This document shows, piece by piece, positions 1-8,141 of a DNA stretch of 16,453 nt. This stretch comes from Vulcanimicrobiia bacterium (GTDB lineage: Bacteria > Eremiobacterota > Eremiobacteria > Baltobacterales > Baltobacteraceae). The stretch is taken from contig JAMXLG010000119.1 of assembly GCA_024281135.1 (NCBI GenBank), forward strand, positions 1 through 16,453, in the 5' to 3' direction. The notes under the pieces were generated by a model that ran no database searches, was not told where the DNA came from, and saw nothing but the letters and a program-made list of their open reading frames with translations. The translations under genes and the position numbers were made by a program. Each line of letters begins with the position of its first letter. The stretch's first letter is position 1.

Positions 1-6
1 CCCCAT
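1..6 (-). CDS. possible start of a truncated downstream gene
   Basis: On the minus strand an ATG lies at 6-4, directly behind GGAGAGG (plus-strand bases 9-15). The GGAG core sits about five bases from the ATG. This site is 14 bases beyond the stop of the glycosyltransferase gene, a typical operon spacing. Only two codons are visible, so nothing can be said of the product. The call rests only on the ribosome binding site plus start codon. Confidence 0.35.
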
Positions 7-20
7 CGCCTCTCCGCAGC

Positions 21-1526
21 CTATTCCGTCAGAAAAATATAGTATCTAACTGAGCCGCTGAACGATTGCGCGGTGGCGAGCAGGCGGGCATTCGCAGGCC
101 GCGCTTGGTTAGCGCCGAGCACCGCGAGCGTGCCGGGCGTCAAGCAGATCGGATCCATTCGTTCCCGGATAGGTACCTTGAGGTCTCGCAGATAGTACGC
201 GAAGAGCGTGAGCGAGTTCATGTCGTTGAGGCCCTGAAAACAAATGCGTCGCGCCTGCGGCGCGTACGTGCGAACGGTCAGAAACAGATCGCGGTTTTCG
301 TATTGGTACGCGTTCGCAGCTGCGCTTAGGTACGAGATAAAGTACGCCTGGCAGAACTGCGAGAGCGCGATGAACGCAAACAGCGTAAATAATGCCGCCG
401 CAATACGCGCATAACGCAGGTCACTGATCGCGCGCCACGCGAAGGCCAACCCAATGCCGGTCAGGATCGCTGCGAGCGGTGCGCCGATCAGTGTACGAAG
501 AAAATGCGGAACGCCGTCATTCGTGATCGCCCCACCAAGCGGATAGAGCAGCGTCCAGACGATGAAGAACGTTCCGATTCCGGGACCGTAGAGTGCGAAC
601 GATGCGATCAACCCGATCACGATCATCGGAAGCATCCATAGATACAGCACGCCGAACGCCGGGCCATGTTGCATGTTTCCATCACCGGTGAAAAACAGCG
701 GACGTGGATCGAAGTGCGCGAGATAGTTCGACCAGAAGAGCCCGAGGCTCGCGTGATTGATTCCCGAGCGGAACGTCGAGATGTACGCATCGCGCCAGAA
801 GAATGCCGGATCCGCAAACACGCTGACCACTAGCGGCAAGGCGATGATCGCAAGAAGCACCGCGCCTACAGCAATGCCGGCAAGCGCACGCGTTGAGCGC
901 CGAACGTCGATGACGAGCAATGTCGTTCCGAGGATGAGCGCATCTGGGAGCGCGGCGCGATAGGAGTATGCGTCGATCCCAAACAGCGCACCCGCGAGCA
1001 CGAGCCGCCCGACGCTGCGCTCCTCGATGCCCGCTCGCAACGCCCAGAGGCCGCCGAGGAGGAACGGCAGCATCGCGGCGTTCTCCCAGGCAATGCGCGA
1101 AACGGTGATCTCCCACGGAAGAATCGCAGACGCTGCTCCCGCGAGAAGAGCGCTTAAACGGTCCTTCGTCAAACGAAGCGTAAGACCGATCGTGCAGACG
1201 ATCGTTGCCAATCCGTAGATGACTGCCGGAAGGCGATACGCGAAGGCGTTATAGCCGAAGAAGAGCGACGAGATGTATTGGCCGACACCATACAGCGGCA
1301 AATAGAAGATCCGGTAGTCGAAGAAGGGACGAAGCGGTGCTCGGTGCTGCAGCTCGTCTAGCACGCCGACGAGGCCGGCCATTTCATCGGGATGGAGCGC
1401 CGGGGGCATCGAACCAAGGCGCCAAGCGCGTAAAACGAAACCTACGACGAGGATGGCCGCGATAGAGAGCGTCCAAAAATCGATTGAGACACGCCGATCC
1501 CATGGGCTCTGAAGATTTTTTGACAC
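21..1526 (-). CDS. GT-C fold membrane glycosyltransferase (GT39/ArnT-like)
   Basis: This is a polytopic inner-membrane protein of 501 residues, the usual size for GT39/PMT-type enzymes that move a sugar from a polyprenyl-phosphate carrier onto an acceptor on the outer face of the membrane. After a first membrane segment (about 17-34) comes a loop with HPDE at 45-48; the acidic pair D47/E48 is the place of the catalytic acid in GT-C enzymes. Many further hydrophobic segments follow (for example 123-138, 216-238, 292-312, 317-332, 345-365). A soluble-looking tail of about 100 residues ends the protein. The stretch around 268-300 (NYLAHFDP, then FFTGDGN and LYLWMLP) is typical of GT39 homologues. 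The start is GTG at 1526, without an evident ribosome binding site. The gene is divergent from the first Asp-box gene, with 46 bases between them. Sugar and acceptor cannot be told from sequence. Confidence 0.82.
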   Translation of the reverse strand: MSKNLQSPWDRRVSIDFWTLSIAAILVVGFVLRAWRLGSMPPALHPDEMAGLVGVLDELQHRAPLRPFFDYRIFYLPLYGVGQYISSLFFGYNAFAYRLPAVIYGLATIVCTIGLTLRLTKDRLSALLAGAASAILPWEITVSRIAWENAAMLPFLLGGLWALRAGIEERSVGRLVLAGALFGIDAYSYRAALPDALILGTTLLVIDVRRSTRALAGIAVGAVLLAIIALPLVVSVFADPAFFWRDAYISTFRSGINHASLGLFWSNYLAHFDPRPLFFTGDGNMQHGPAFGVLYLWMLPMIVIGLIASFALYGPGIGTFFIVWTLLYPLGGAITNDGVPHFLRTLIGAPLAAILTGIGLAFAWRAISDLRYARIAAALFTLFAFIALSQFCQAYFISYLSAAANAYQYENRDLFLTVRTYAPQARRICFQGLNDMNSLTLFAYYLRDLKVPIRERMDPICLTPGTLAVLGANQARPANARLLATAQSFSGSVRYYIFLTE

Positions 1527-1546
1527 GTAGCGGCCTATAGTAAAGT
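1520..1546 (+). promoter_or_regulatory. candidate sigma70-type promoter for the first Asp-box gene
   Basis: TTGACA at 1520-1525 matches the -35 consensus. TAAAGT at 1541-1546 is an acceptable -10 with a 15-base spacer. TATAGT at 1536-1541 is a better -10 hexamer but sits too close to that -35. The site overlaps the GTG start codon of the divergent glycosyltransferase, so the two genes may interfere with or co-regulate each other. It is a pattern match only. Confidence 0.35.
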
Positions 1547-1560
1547 GAATTTTTTGCTAC

Positions 1561-1566
1561 GGAGGA
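1561..1566 (+). promoter_or_regulatory. strong ribosome binding site fixing a TTG start
   Basis: GGAGGA lies six bases before TTG at 1573. An in-frame TGA at 1546-1548 closes the frame upstream, and no ATG or GTG is available in between, so TTG is the start. Confidence 0.75.
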
Positions 1567-1572
1567 GCATCG

Positions 1573-4500
1573 TTGATTCCTGTTCTCTTGGCCGTGGCGT
1601 TAGCCGCGGCGTCGCCTTCTGCGTCGCCGTCGGCATCGCCGTCGCCGACGCCGACCGCTAAACCCGTCTATCAAGACATGAACTGGCGCGAAATCGGACC
1701 TGCGTTACCGGGCGGGCGCACGTCGAATGTCGTCGGCAGTGCGAAAGACCCCAACCTTTATTATGTCGGCGCAGCCGGTGGCGGCGTTTGGAAGACGACC
1801 GACGGTGGGCAAACGTGGCAACCGGTTTTCGACAAAGAGCCGGTCGCATCGATCGGCGACGTCGCGATCGATCCGAACAACGATCAGACCGTCTGGGTCG
1901 CAACCGGCGAGGGTAACCCTCGTAACGATGTGATCCCCGGCGCCGGCGTCTACAAGAGCACCGACGCCGGCAAGACCTGGCAGAAGATGGGTCTTGAGAA
2001 GACGCGCTCGATCACGCGCGTCCTGATCGATCCGCGCAACTCGAACCACGTCGTCGTCGCCGCTCTCGGTGACGTTTTCGCGCCGAGCGAGGACCGCGGC
2101 GTCTACGTAACGGACGACGGCGGAAAGACATGGACGAAGACACTCTATCTGAGCGACCGCAGCGGCGCCTCCGACCTCGCGATGAATGCGAAGAATCCAA
2201 ACATCATCTTTGCGGGGATGTGGCATTTCGAACGCAAGCCCTGGACTACGGTCAGCGGCGGCGATGACGACGGTCTCTATAAATCGACGGACGGCGGAAA
2301 GACGTGGACGCGTCTGACCGGGCACGGGTTGCCGGATGGAACGACCGGGCGCATCGGTCTCGCCGTTGCTCCGAGCGATCCCAATCGCGTGTACGCGTTG
2401 ATCGAGTCGAACAAGGGCATTCTTTGGCGCTCTGATGACGGTGGCGCGAATTGGACGATGATCAGCAGCGAGACGATGGTCGATCAGCGGCCGTTCTATT
2501 TCTCGCACATCACCGTCGACCCGACCGATCCGAACCATGTGTACGGCGTTTCGCAGTTGGTCGTCAGCTCGCGCGACGGCGGCAAATCATGGCGGCCGAT
2601 GTTCAGTCTTCCGCACGGTGACGTTCACGATTTATGGATTGCTCCGAACGATGCGAAGCGCATGGCCGTTGCGCAAGATGGCGGCGTAACGCAGTCGCTC
2701 AACGGCGGCGCAACTTGGTACTTCGCTCGGAACCTGCCCGTCGGCGAAGTCTACCACGTCGGCGTCGGGATGACCGGCAATCCGTATTGGGTGTGCGGCG
2801 GGTGGCAAGATAACAACGCGTGGTGCGGACCGTCGCAGTCCACCGATCCATCGGGCGTGTTGAACAAGGATTGGATCAACGTCAACGGTGGTGACGGTGA
2901 ATGGGCGGTTCCCGATCCGCTCAATACGAACGTCATGTGGTCCGATTCTCAGGGCGCAAGCGTCGTCGTCTACAACAAGGCAACGCGCGATGCGCTTGGG
3001 ACGCAGCCGTACGTTGCGCTTACCGGCCATCAGTTCGATCTGCGCAAAGCGAAGTATCGCTTCAACTGGGATTCGCCGATTGCGTTCGCACCGTGGGACG
3101 GACGCGTCGCGTGGGTCGGCGGCAACGTCGTATTCCAAACCGACGATCGCGGACGTCACTGGACGCCGATCAGTCCCGATCTGACGCTCAACGAAAAGGA
3201 TCATCAAGCGCCTCCAGGCGGTCCGATCACGCACGACGTGTCGAGTGCCGAGAATTACAACACGATTCTCGACATCGAAGGCTCGTCGCTACGTAAAGGC
3301 GAGATTTGGGTCGGCACGGACGACGGTCAAGTTCAGTACACAATCGACGGCGGCAAGCAGTGGCACAATGTGACGCCGAAGAGCGCGCCGGATCACGGTG
3401 CGGTCGAAACCGTCGCACCTTCGATGCTTCATGATGGTACGGTGTACGCCAGCATCGATCGTCACTTGATGGGCGACTATAAGCCCCATCTCTTCGTCAC
3501 GAATAATTTCGGAAAGACGTGGTCCGATCTTGGCAAAAATATGCCGGGCGATGCATGGTATGCGCGTTCGGTGCGTCAGGACATGCACAATGCGAACATC
3601 GTGTATGCGGGAACCGAGACCGGAATGTACATCTCGTGCGACAACGGCGGCACGTGGCATGACTTCAAGAACAACTTGCCGACGGCTTCGGTTCGCGACA
3701 TTCGCTACCAACCGCAATGGGACGATATGGTGATCGCGACGCACGGACGCGCGCTCTACGTCATGGACGACTTGCGTCCGTTGCAGACGTACGCGTGCGC
3801 GAAGCCGGATCAAGCATTCGTCGTTTCTCCGCGAGTCGCGTATTTGTACAACCTGCACGGCGACGACGAGGGTATCTACACCGATTACGCCGGACAGAAT
3901 CCGGATTACGGCGCGACATTCTACTACTATCAGCCCAAACCGGGTGCGCAGGCGCCGACGCTTCAGATTCTCGACGATCACGGCCGTGTGATTCGCACGG
4001 TCAAAGGGATGAAAGAGCCGGCGCTCTTCGGTCCGCCGCCTGGAGCTGACGATAAGCCGAAACCAGCGATTCCGAACGACGCCGGTCTGCAGAAGTACAC
4101 CTGGAACTTCGGCACCGACGGACCCGTGAAGTGGAACGGCGCCGGAAAGTTCTTCAAAGGGCCCGATATCGGCGCGATCGTACCGCCCGGAAACTACGGA
4201 TATCGCATGACGGTCGACGGAAAAACCTTCAGCGGACACTTCCTCGTAAAGGCTGATCCCGAAACGAAGTTCACGCAAGCGGAGCTCGTCGAGTCTTACA
4301 ACTACTCGATGCGCGTCAACGCGAAGTTCTCGCAGCTCGACGCTGCTTTGAACTCACTCGATGACGTCAAGGCATCGCTCGAAAAAGCGAAAGTTGCTGC
4401 GCAGAAAAAGAACGATACCGCGAGTGTCAGCGCGATCGACGCGGCGTTAGCGAATCGTCAAACCATGCAGGACCAGCTGACGGCGAACTACCAGGGCTTT

Positions 4501-4728
4501 GAAGACTTCATTCAACGTCCGGGCGAAGTCCGCGAAGACCTCTCGCAAATCGCAGGCACCGGCATCGTAACGCCGGCTGCGACCGACGTCGAGACGCGCA
4601 CGTTCGCCGAGTTCGCGCAAGACGTGAAGACTTACAACGACTACGTCGCCACGTTACCGGCGCTCAACACCAAACTCAAATCCGCCGGTTACGACGACAT
4701 CCCAACGCCAAAAGCGATGACACCGTAA
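1573..4728 (+). CDS. exported Asp-box (BNR/sortilin-like) repeat protein
   Basis: This 1051-residue protein belongs to the bacterial WD40/YVTN/BNR-like group, often annotated as glycosyl hydrolase or sortilin (VPS10)-like. Eleven Asp-boxes of the form S/T-x-D-x-G-x-T-W are visible, starting at residues 75, 129, 180, 238, 287, 333, 375, 523, 590, 643 and 688. Together they imply one or two beta-propellers spanning about 35-735. The propeller part ends with a THGRALYVMDD motif (723-733). A beta-rich domain follows (about 745-905), then an alpha-helical, probably coiled-coil tail (about 905-1051). The N-terminus is hydrophobic (residues 2-13), then three ASPS repeats and a PTPT linker, so export to the periplasm or surface is likely. 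The signal lacks the usual basic residue near its start. Asp-boxes are structural, not catalytic, and I see no sialidase arginine triad that I could defend, so no enzyme activity is claimed. A paralogue lies downstream. Confidence 0.85.
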   Translation: MIPVLLAVALAAASPSASPSASPSPTPTAKPVYQDMNWREIGPALPGGRTSNVVGSAKDPNLYYVGAAGGGVWKTTDGGQTWQPVFDKEPVASIGDVAIDPNNDQTVWVATGEGNPRNDVIPGAGVYKSTDAGKTWQKMGLEKTRSITRVLIDPRNSNHVVVAALGDVFAPSEDRGVYVTDDGGKTWTKTLYLSDRSGASDLAMNAKNPNIIFAGMWHFERKPWTTVSGGDDDGLYKSTDGGKTWTRLTGHGLPDGTTGRIGLAVAPSDPNRVYALIESNKGILWRSDDGGANWTMISSETMVDQRPFYFSHITVDPTDPNHVYGVSQLVVSSRDGGKSWRPMFSLPHGDVHDLWIAPNDAKRMAVAQDGGVTQSLNGGATWYFARNLPVGEVYHVGVGMTGNPYWVCGGWQDNNAWCGPSQSTDPSGVLNKDWINVNGGDGEWAVPDPLNTNVMWSDSQGASVVVYNKATRDALGTQPYVALTGHQFDLRKAKYRFNWDSPIAFAPWDGRVAWVGGNVVFQTDDRGRHWTPISPDLTLNEKDHQAPPGGPITHDVSSAENYNTILDIEGSSLRKGEIWVGTDDGQVQYTIDGGKQWHNVTPKSAPDHGAVETVAPSMLHDGTVYASIDRHLMGDYKPHLFVTNNFGKTWSDLGKNMPGDAWYARSVRQDMHNANIVYAGTETGMYISCDNGGTWHDFKNNLPTASVRDIRYQPQWDDMVIATHGRALYVMDDLRPLQTYACAKPDQAFVVSPRVAYLYNLHGDDEGIYTDYAGQNPDYGATFYYYQPKPGAQAPTLQILDDHGRVIRTVKGMKEPALFGPPPGADDKPKPAIPNDAGLQKYTWNFGTDGPVKWNGAGKFFKGPDIGAIVPPGNYGYRMTVDGKTFSGHFLVKADPETKFTQAELVESYNYSMRVNAKFSQLDAALNSLDDVKASLEKAKVAAQKKNDTASVSAIDAALANRQTMQDQLTANYQGFEDFIQRPGEVREDLSQIAGTGIVTPAATDVETRTFAEFAQDVKTYNDYVATLPALNTKLKSAGYDDIPTPKAMTP
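1609..1644 (+). repeat. three 12-bp tandem units encoding ASPS
   Basis: Units at 1609-1620, 1621-1632 and 1633-1644 share the pattern GCRTCGCCKTCK and encode Ala-Ser-Pro-Ser three times (residues 13-24), just behind the hydrophobic signal core. The change per unit is small, and the length is likely to vary between strains by slippage without a frameshift. Confidence 0.75.
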
Positions 4729-4733
4729 ACCCG

Positions 4734-4790
4734 TGTCATCCTGAGCTTGTCGAAGGATCGCCTCGATGTAATTGTTCGAGGCGATCCTTC
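4734..4790. repeat. REP-like intergenic element with a perfect 15-bp hairpin
   Basis: Bases 4734-4760 read TGTCATCCTGAGC, TTGTC, then GAAGGATCG. From memory this is a sequence scattered through the intergenic regions of many unrelated bacteria. From 4752 to 4790 it forms an exact inverted repeat: GAAGGATCGCCTCGA at 4752-4766 and its reverse complement at 4776-4790, with a nine-base loop. It starts five bases after the Asp-box gene stop and ends eight bases before the stop of the convergent small ORF. There is no T-run, so it is not a classical intrinsic terminator, although it could protect mRNA 3' ends or block transcription from both sides. Confidence 0.7.
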
Positions 4791-4798
4791 AACTACGT

Positions 4799-4963
4799 TT
4801 ACGCGCCGGGGCCGGGAAAGATTGGATCGTCGTCTTCGGTGGGGTCGGCTATCGGATCGATGGGCTCGTTTTCGGGAATCGTCGGTTCGCCGGGTGCGGG
4901 GTTCGGCGGGTTTGGCGAAAGCGGGCCCGGATCGGGGCGCGGCATTTCCAAAAGAATAGTCAT
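4799..4963 (-). CDS. small proline-rich acidic protein (54 residues)
   Basis: ATG at 4963 opens a 54-codon frame ending in TAA at 4799. Seventeen of 54 residues are proline, spaced every two to four positions in the form xPxPxP and xxP. Eleven residues are acidic against a single arginine. The first five residues (MTILL) are the only hydrophobic stretch, too short for a membrane span. Such composition with correct stop and start is unlikely by chance, and the plus-strand frames over it give only Gly/Ser-rich junk. I recall small proline-rich ORFs of this sort in other bacteria but know no function. No clear ribosome binding site is seen, which lowers confidence. It is divergent from the second Asp-box gene (54 bases between starts) and convergent with the first. 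Confidence 0.5.
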   Translation of the reverse strand: MTILLEMPRPDPGPLSPNPPNPAPGEPTIPENEPIDPIADPTEDDDPIFPGPGA

Positions 4964-5005
4964 AGCGGCAATAGGATACCCTGCAGCGAACGCCGCGTAT
5001 CAGTT

Positions 5006-5010
5006 GGAGG
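5006..5010 (+). promoter_or_regulatory. ribosome binding site for a TTG start
   Basis: GGAGG seven bases before TTG at 5018. The following codons give an intact lipoprotein signal peptide, which supports this start. Confidence 0.7.
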
Positions 5011-5017
5011 ACGTTGA

Positions 5018-8000
5018 TTGAACGCTCGTTGGATCGTTATATGCGCATGCCTTATCCTTGCTGCCTGTCGGGCGCAACAACCGGCGACGACGCCGCAACC
5101 TGCGCAGAGCGCTGCTCCAGCTGCATTCGGCCCGGTCGTCAACGCGAGCGCCACGATCGCGCCGAAAGATTTTGGCACACTTGCATGGCGTGAAGTAGGT
5201 CCCGCCGTTATGGGCGGACGCCTAGACGCCGTTGCAAGCATTCCCGGCGATCCAACGACGATCTATCTCGGACATTCATCCGGCGGACTCTATAAATCGA
5301 CCGATGCGGGGACGACATTCAAATCGATCTTCGATCAAGGCCGATCGTCGTCGATCGGTGCCGTCGCCGTTGCACCTTCGGATCCGAAGACGCTCTACGT
5401 CGGCACCGGCGAAGGCTTTCCAAGAAACACTGCAGCACTGGGAGACGGCGTCTATATTTCGCATGATGCAGGTGCGACGTGGCATCAAATCGGACTGCAA
5501 AACACCCAACATATCGCTCGCATCGCGATCGATCCACGCGATCCGAATACGGCGCTCGTTGCTGCCATGGGTCCCGAGTTCGCGAGCGGCGGTGATCGCG
5601 GCATTTACCGAACGCAAGATGGCGGAAAAACATGGACGCGAACGCTCTACGTCAACCCGACGACCGGCGGCGCCGACGTCATATTCGATCCGACGAATCC
5701 GTCGATCGCGTTTGCCGGAACGTTTGATTATTTGCGGCAGCCGTGGACGTTTCGAGGCGGCGGCGTCGGAAGCGGACTGTGGAAATCGACCGACGGCGGA
5801 AGCACCTGGAAACGCTTGACCGATCCGAATCTCCATAACGGGTTACCTGGTGGCATCATCAATCGTGTCGGCGTTTCGCTTTCGGCGCATCATCCGAACG
5901 TCGTGTATGCGATCGTTCCTACGTCCAAGAGCACCCTTTATCGTTCCGACGACGGCGGAAATTCTTGGAAGCTCGTCAATGCGTCTAAAGATCTCGTCTT
6001 CCGCCCGTTTTACTTTTCGCAAGTGCGCGTGAATCCCGACAACCCCGACGACGTTTGGATTGTCTCGGGCGGACTCGAGCGCTCGAAAAACGGCGGCAAG
6101 AAATTCAAAGGCGTCAATGCCGGCGGCGATAATCACGATCTCTGGATCGATCCCACCAATCCAAAGCGCGTGCTGCTCGGCAGCGATCAGGGATTCAACA
6201 TGTCGATGGACGACGGCGTCACGTGGGACTATATCAACACCGTGCCGTTCGGCCAGGTCTATCGCGTCGGATACGACCGCGAAGTACCGTATCACATCAT
6301 GGGTGGTTTCCAGGACAACGAAGTGTGGTGGGGACCGAACAGCGCGTGGAACGGCGTCGGCGTCGGCAACGGTGCGTGGCGCAACATCGTGGAGTGGGGT
6401 GATGGTCAATATGCTAAGCCGGATCCTTCAAACTCCAACGTGATCTTCACGAACACGCACTTCGGCGACGTTACGCGCCGCGATCTGATCGACGGCGAAG
6501 CAAGACTGATCGGTCCTCAACCGCTCATCACGTTCGGAACCGGTGCGGGGACCTTCCGTTATCGCTTCAACTGGACCGCGCCGCTACTCGTATCGCGCGT
6601 GTCACCGGGTACCGTGTATTTCGGCGGCAACGTCCTTTTTCGTACGCAAGATGCCGGACAAGCGTGGAGCGTGATCAGCGGCGACTTATCGCAACCGTGT
6701 CCCGCATCGTATTTGGGTCGCAGCGGCGGAGCGATCACGCACGACAACACAAACGCTGAAGCCTATTGCACGATTTATTCGCTCGCGGAGAACGCAACGA
6801 CGCTTTGGGCCGGAACCGACAACGGCCATGTCGCCTACTCTTCCGACGGCGGAACGACATGGACCGATATCAGCAATAAGTTCGCGGGGTTGCCCGCGCA
6901 ATCGTGGGTCCAATCGATCGAAACCTCACAGGTCGACAACAACGTCGTCTATATCACTTTCGATCGTCATCGCTTTGGAGACACGAAGCCCTACGTCTAC
7001 GTGACGCGCGACGGCGGCAAGTCGTGGACGCGAATTGTCAACGGCCTGAACCTGTGGGCGTACGCCGTGCGCGAAGATCCAAGACAGCCGAACTTGCTCT
7101 TCGCCGCGTGTGAAGACGGGATTTATGCATCGTACGATGCGGGTCAACGCTGGAGCGAACTCCGCCTCGGCATGGTGCATCTACCGGTCTACGATCTCCA
7201 GATTCAGCCCGATTTCAACGACCTCATCGCCGGGACGCACGGGCGTGGCTTTGCCGTCCTCGACGACATCACGCCGCTCGAAAATCTCGCGCGCGCTACA
7301 CAGTCGCGCGTAGCACTCTTCCCGCCGCCGGTCGCATGGCGATACGTGGCACGCCCGTTCCGTTACGTCGGACGCGGCGAGTTCATTTCCGACAACAAGC
7401 CGTACGCGACCGTCATCTCCTACTATCTCAAACCGGCGCCGAAACCGAAGACGACCGCAAAATCGAAGAAGAAGGCGCCGAAGGAAAAAGTCGAACTCGA
7501 CATTCTCGACGGCACGAAGGTCATCAAGCATCTTGATGCGAGCGCCGGTGATGGAATCAACCGCGTTACGTGGGACCTCACGACGGACACGACCGGTGGA
7601 AAGAACGCGAAACAAGATAAGCGACCGTTTTACGTGTTCTACGATCTCCACGTAACGGGCCCCGAAGTGTTGCCCGGTAACTATACGGTGCAGTTAAAAG
7701 CTCGCGGGCAAACGCTAACGGTTCCCGTAACGGTCAAGCTTGATCCCAAGGTCAACGCGTCAAACGCCGACTTGCAAGCGCAATACGATACCATTGCGAA
7801 GCTCGCAGACTTGCAAGAACGCGGCGAAACGTGGATCGCGCAAATCGAAGACGACCGCAAGCGCCTAGCAAAGAAAGATCCGAAACTCGTCGCGCAACTC
7901 ACTGCGGAAGAAGACAAGCTGCGCAACGGCAACGGAAGCCAAAACGCCGGTTATCAGACACCTGCGCGAGTGATTGACCAGCTCGCGTACTTGCGCCACG

Positions 8001-8131
8001 TCATGACCACGGCCTACACCGGTCCGACGCAAGCAGAAGCCGACGCAATCGACACCTACTCAAAACAACTCGACGACATCGGCAACGCCCTCAAACCACT
8101 GCTCGACAAAGCGAAGGCGGAACACAAATAG
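5018..8131 (+). CDS. lipoprotein-anchored Asp-box (BNR/sortilin-like) repeat protein
   Basis: This 1037-residue protein is a paralogue of the preceding large gene, sharing its layout and many blocks (WREVGPAVMGGR at 57-68, GTGEGFPRN at 129-137, THGRGFAVLDD at 740-750). It differs at the N-terminus, where a lipobox LAAC puts the lipidated cysteine at residue 17, so it should be anchored to a membrane. A short Gln/Pro/Ala linker follows. Eleven Asp-boxes start at about 94, 148, 199, 257, 310, 356, 396, 543, 608, 663 and 705; two have phenylalanine instead of the final tryptophan. After the propellers comes a beta-rich domain interrupted by a lysine-rich stretch (about 807-824), then a helical tail. 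The substrate is unknown. Its stop lies ten bases from the stop of the convergent Rieske gene, with no terminator hairpin between. Confidence 0.85.
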   Translation: MNARWIVICACLILAACRAQQPATTPQPAQSAAPAAFGPVVNASATIAPKDFGTLAWREVGPAVMGGRLDAVASIPGDPTTIYLGHSSGGLYKSTDAGTTFKSIFDQGRSSSIGAVAVAPSDPKTLYVGTGEGFPRNTAALGDGVYISHDAGATWHQIGLQNTQHIARIAIDPRDPNTALVAAMGPEFASGGDRGIYRTQDGGKTWTRTLYVNPTTGGADVIFDPTNPSIAFAGTFDYLRQPWTFRGGGVGSGLWKSTDGGSTWKRLTDPNLHNGLPGGIINRVGVSLSAHHPNVVYAIVPTSKSTLYRSDDGGNSWKLVNASKDLVFRPFYFSQVRVNPDNPDDVWIVSGGLERSKNGGKKFKGVNAGGDNHDLWIDPTNPKRVLLGSDQGFNMSMDDGVTWDYINTVPFGQVYRVGYDREVPYHIMGGFQDNEVWWGPNSAWNGVGVGNGAWRNIVEWGDGQYAKPDPSNSNVIFTNTHFGDVTRRDLIDGEARLIGPQPLITFGTGAGTFRYRFNWTAPLLVSRVSPGTVYFGGNVLFRTQDAGQAWSVISGDLSQPCPASYLGRSGGAITHDNTNAEAYCTIYSLAENATTLWAGTDNGHVAYSSDGGTTWTDISNKFAGLPAQSWVQSIETSQVDNNVVYITFDRHRFGDTKPYVYVTRDGGKSWTRIVNGLNLWAYAVREDPRQPNLLFAACEDGIYASYDAGQRWSELRLGMVHLPVYDLQIQPDFNDLIAGTHGRGFAVLDDITPLENLARATQSRVALFPPPVAWRYVARPFRYVGRGEFISDNKPYATVISYYLKPAPKPKTTAKSKKKAPKEKVELDILDGTKVIKHLDASAGDGINRVTWDLTTDTTGGKNAKQDKRPFYVFYDLHVTGPEVLPGNYTVQLKARGQTLTVPVTVKLDPKVNASNADLQAQYDTIAKLADLQERGETWIAQIEDDRKRLAKKDPKLVAQLTAEEDKLRNGNGSQNAGYQTPARVIDQLAYLRHVMTTAYTGPTQAEADAIDTYSKQLDDIGNALKPLLDKAKAEHK

Positions 8132-8141
8132 TCTACGGGGA

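Noticed and set aside
1705..2538. Long minus-strand open frame (277 codons) opposite the first Asp-box gene
   Set aside because: It mirrors the repeated Gly/Asp-rich codons of the real gene, is very rich in Arg, Val, Ala and Asp, has no recognisable motif and no independent start signal. The similar 329-codon frame at 3289-4278 is rejected for the same reason.
4752..4790. Classical rho-independent terminator
   Set aside because: The stem is strong and perfect, but no run of T follows on either strand, so it is reported as a REP-like hairpin with a possible end-forming role.
4747..5021. Three overlapping plus-strand frames in the intergenic region between the Asp-box genes
   Set aside because: They run through the hairpin or give a Gly/Ser-rich peptide that is simply the antisense of the proline-rich ORF. 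They lack convincing starts and overlap the start signal of the next real gene.
1573..8131. Sialidase or other named glycosidase activity for the Asp-box proteins
   Set aside because: Asp-boxes are a structural turn found in many non-enzymes, and no catalytic set of residues could be identified by eye.
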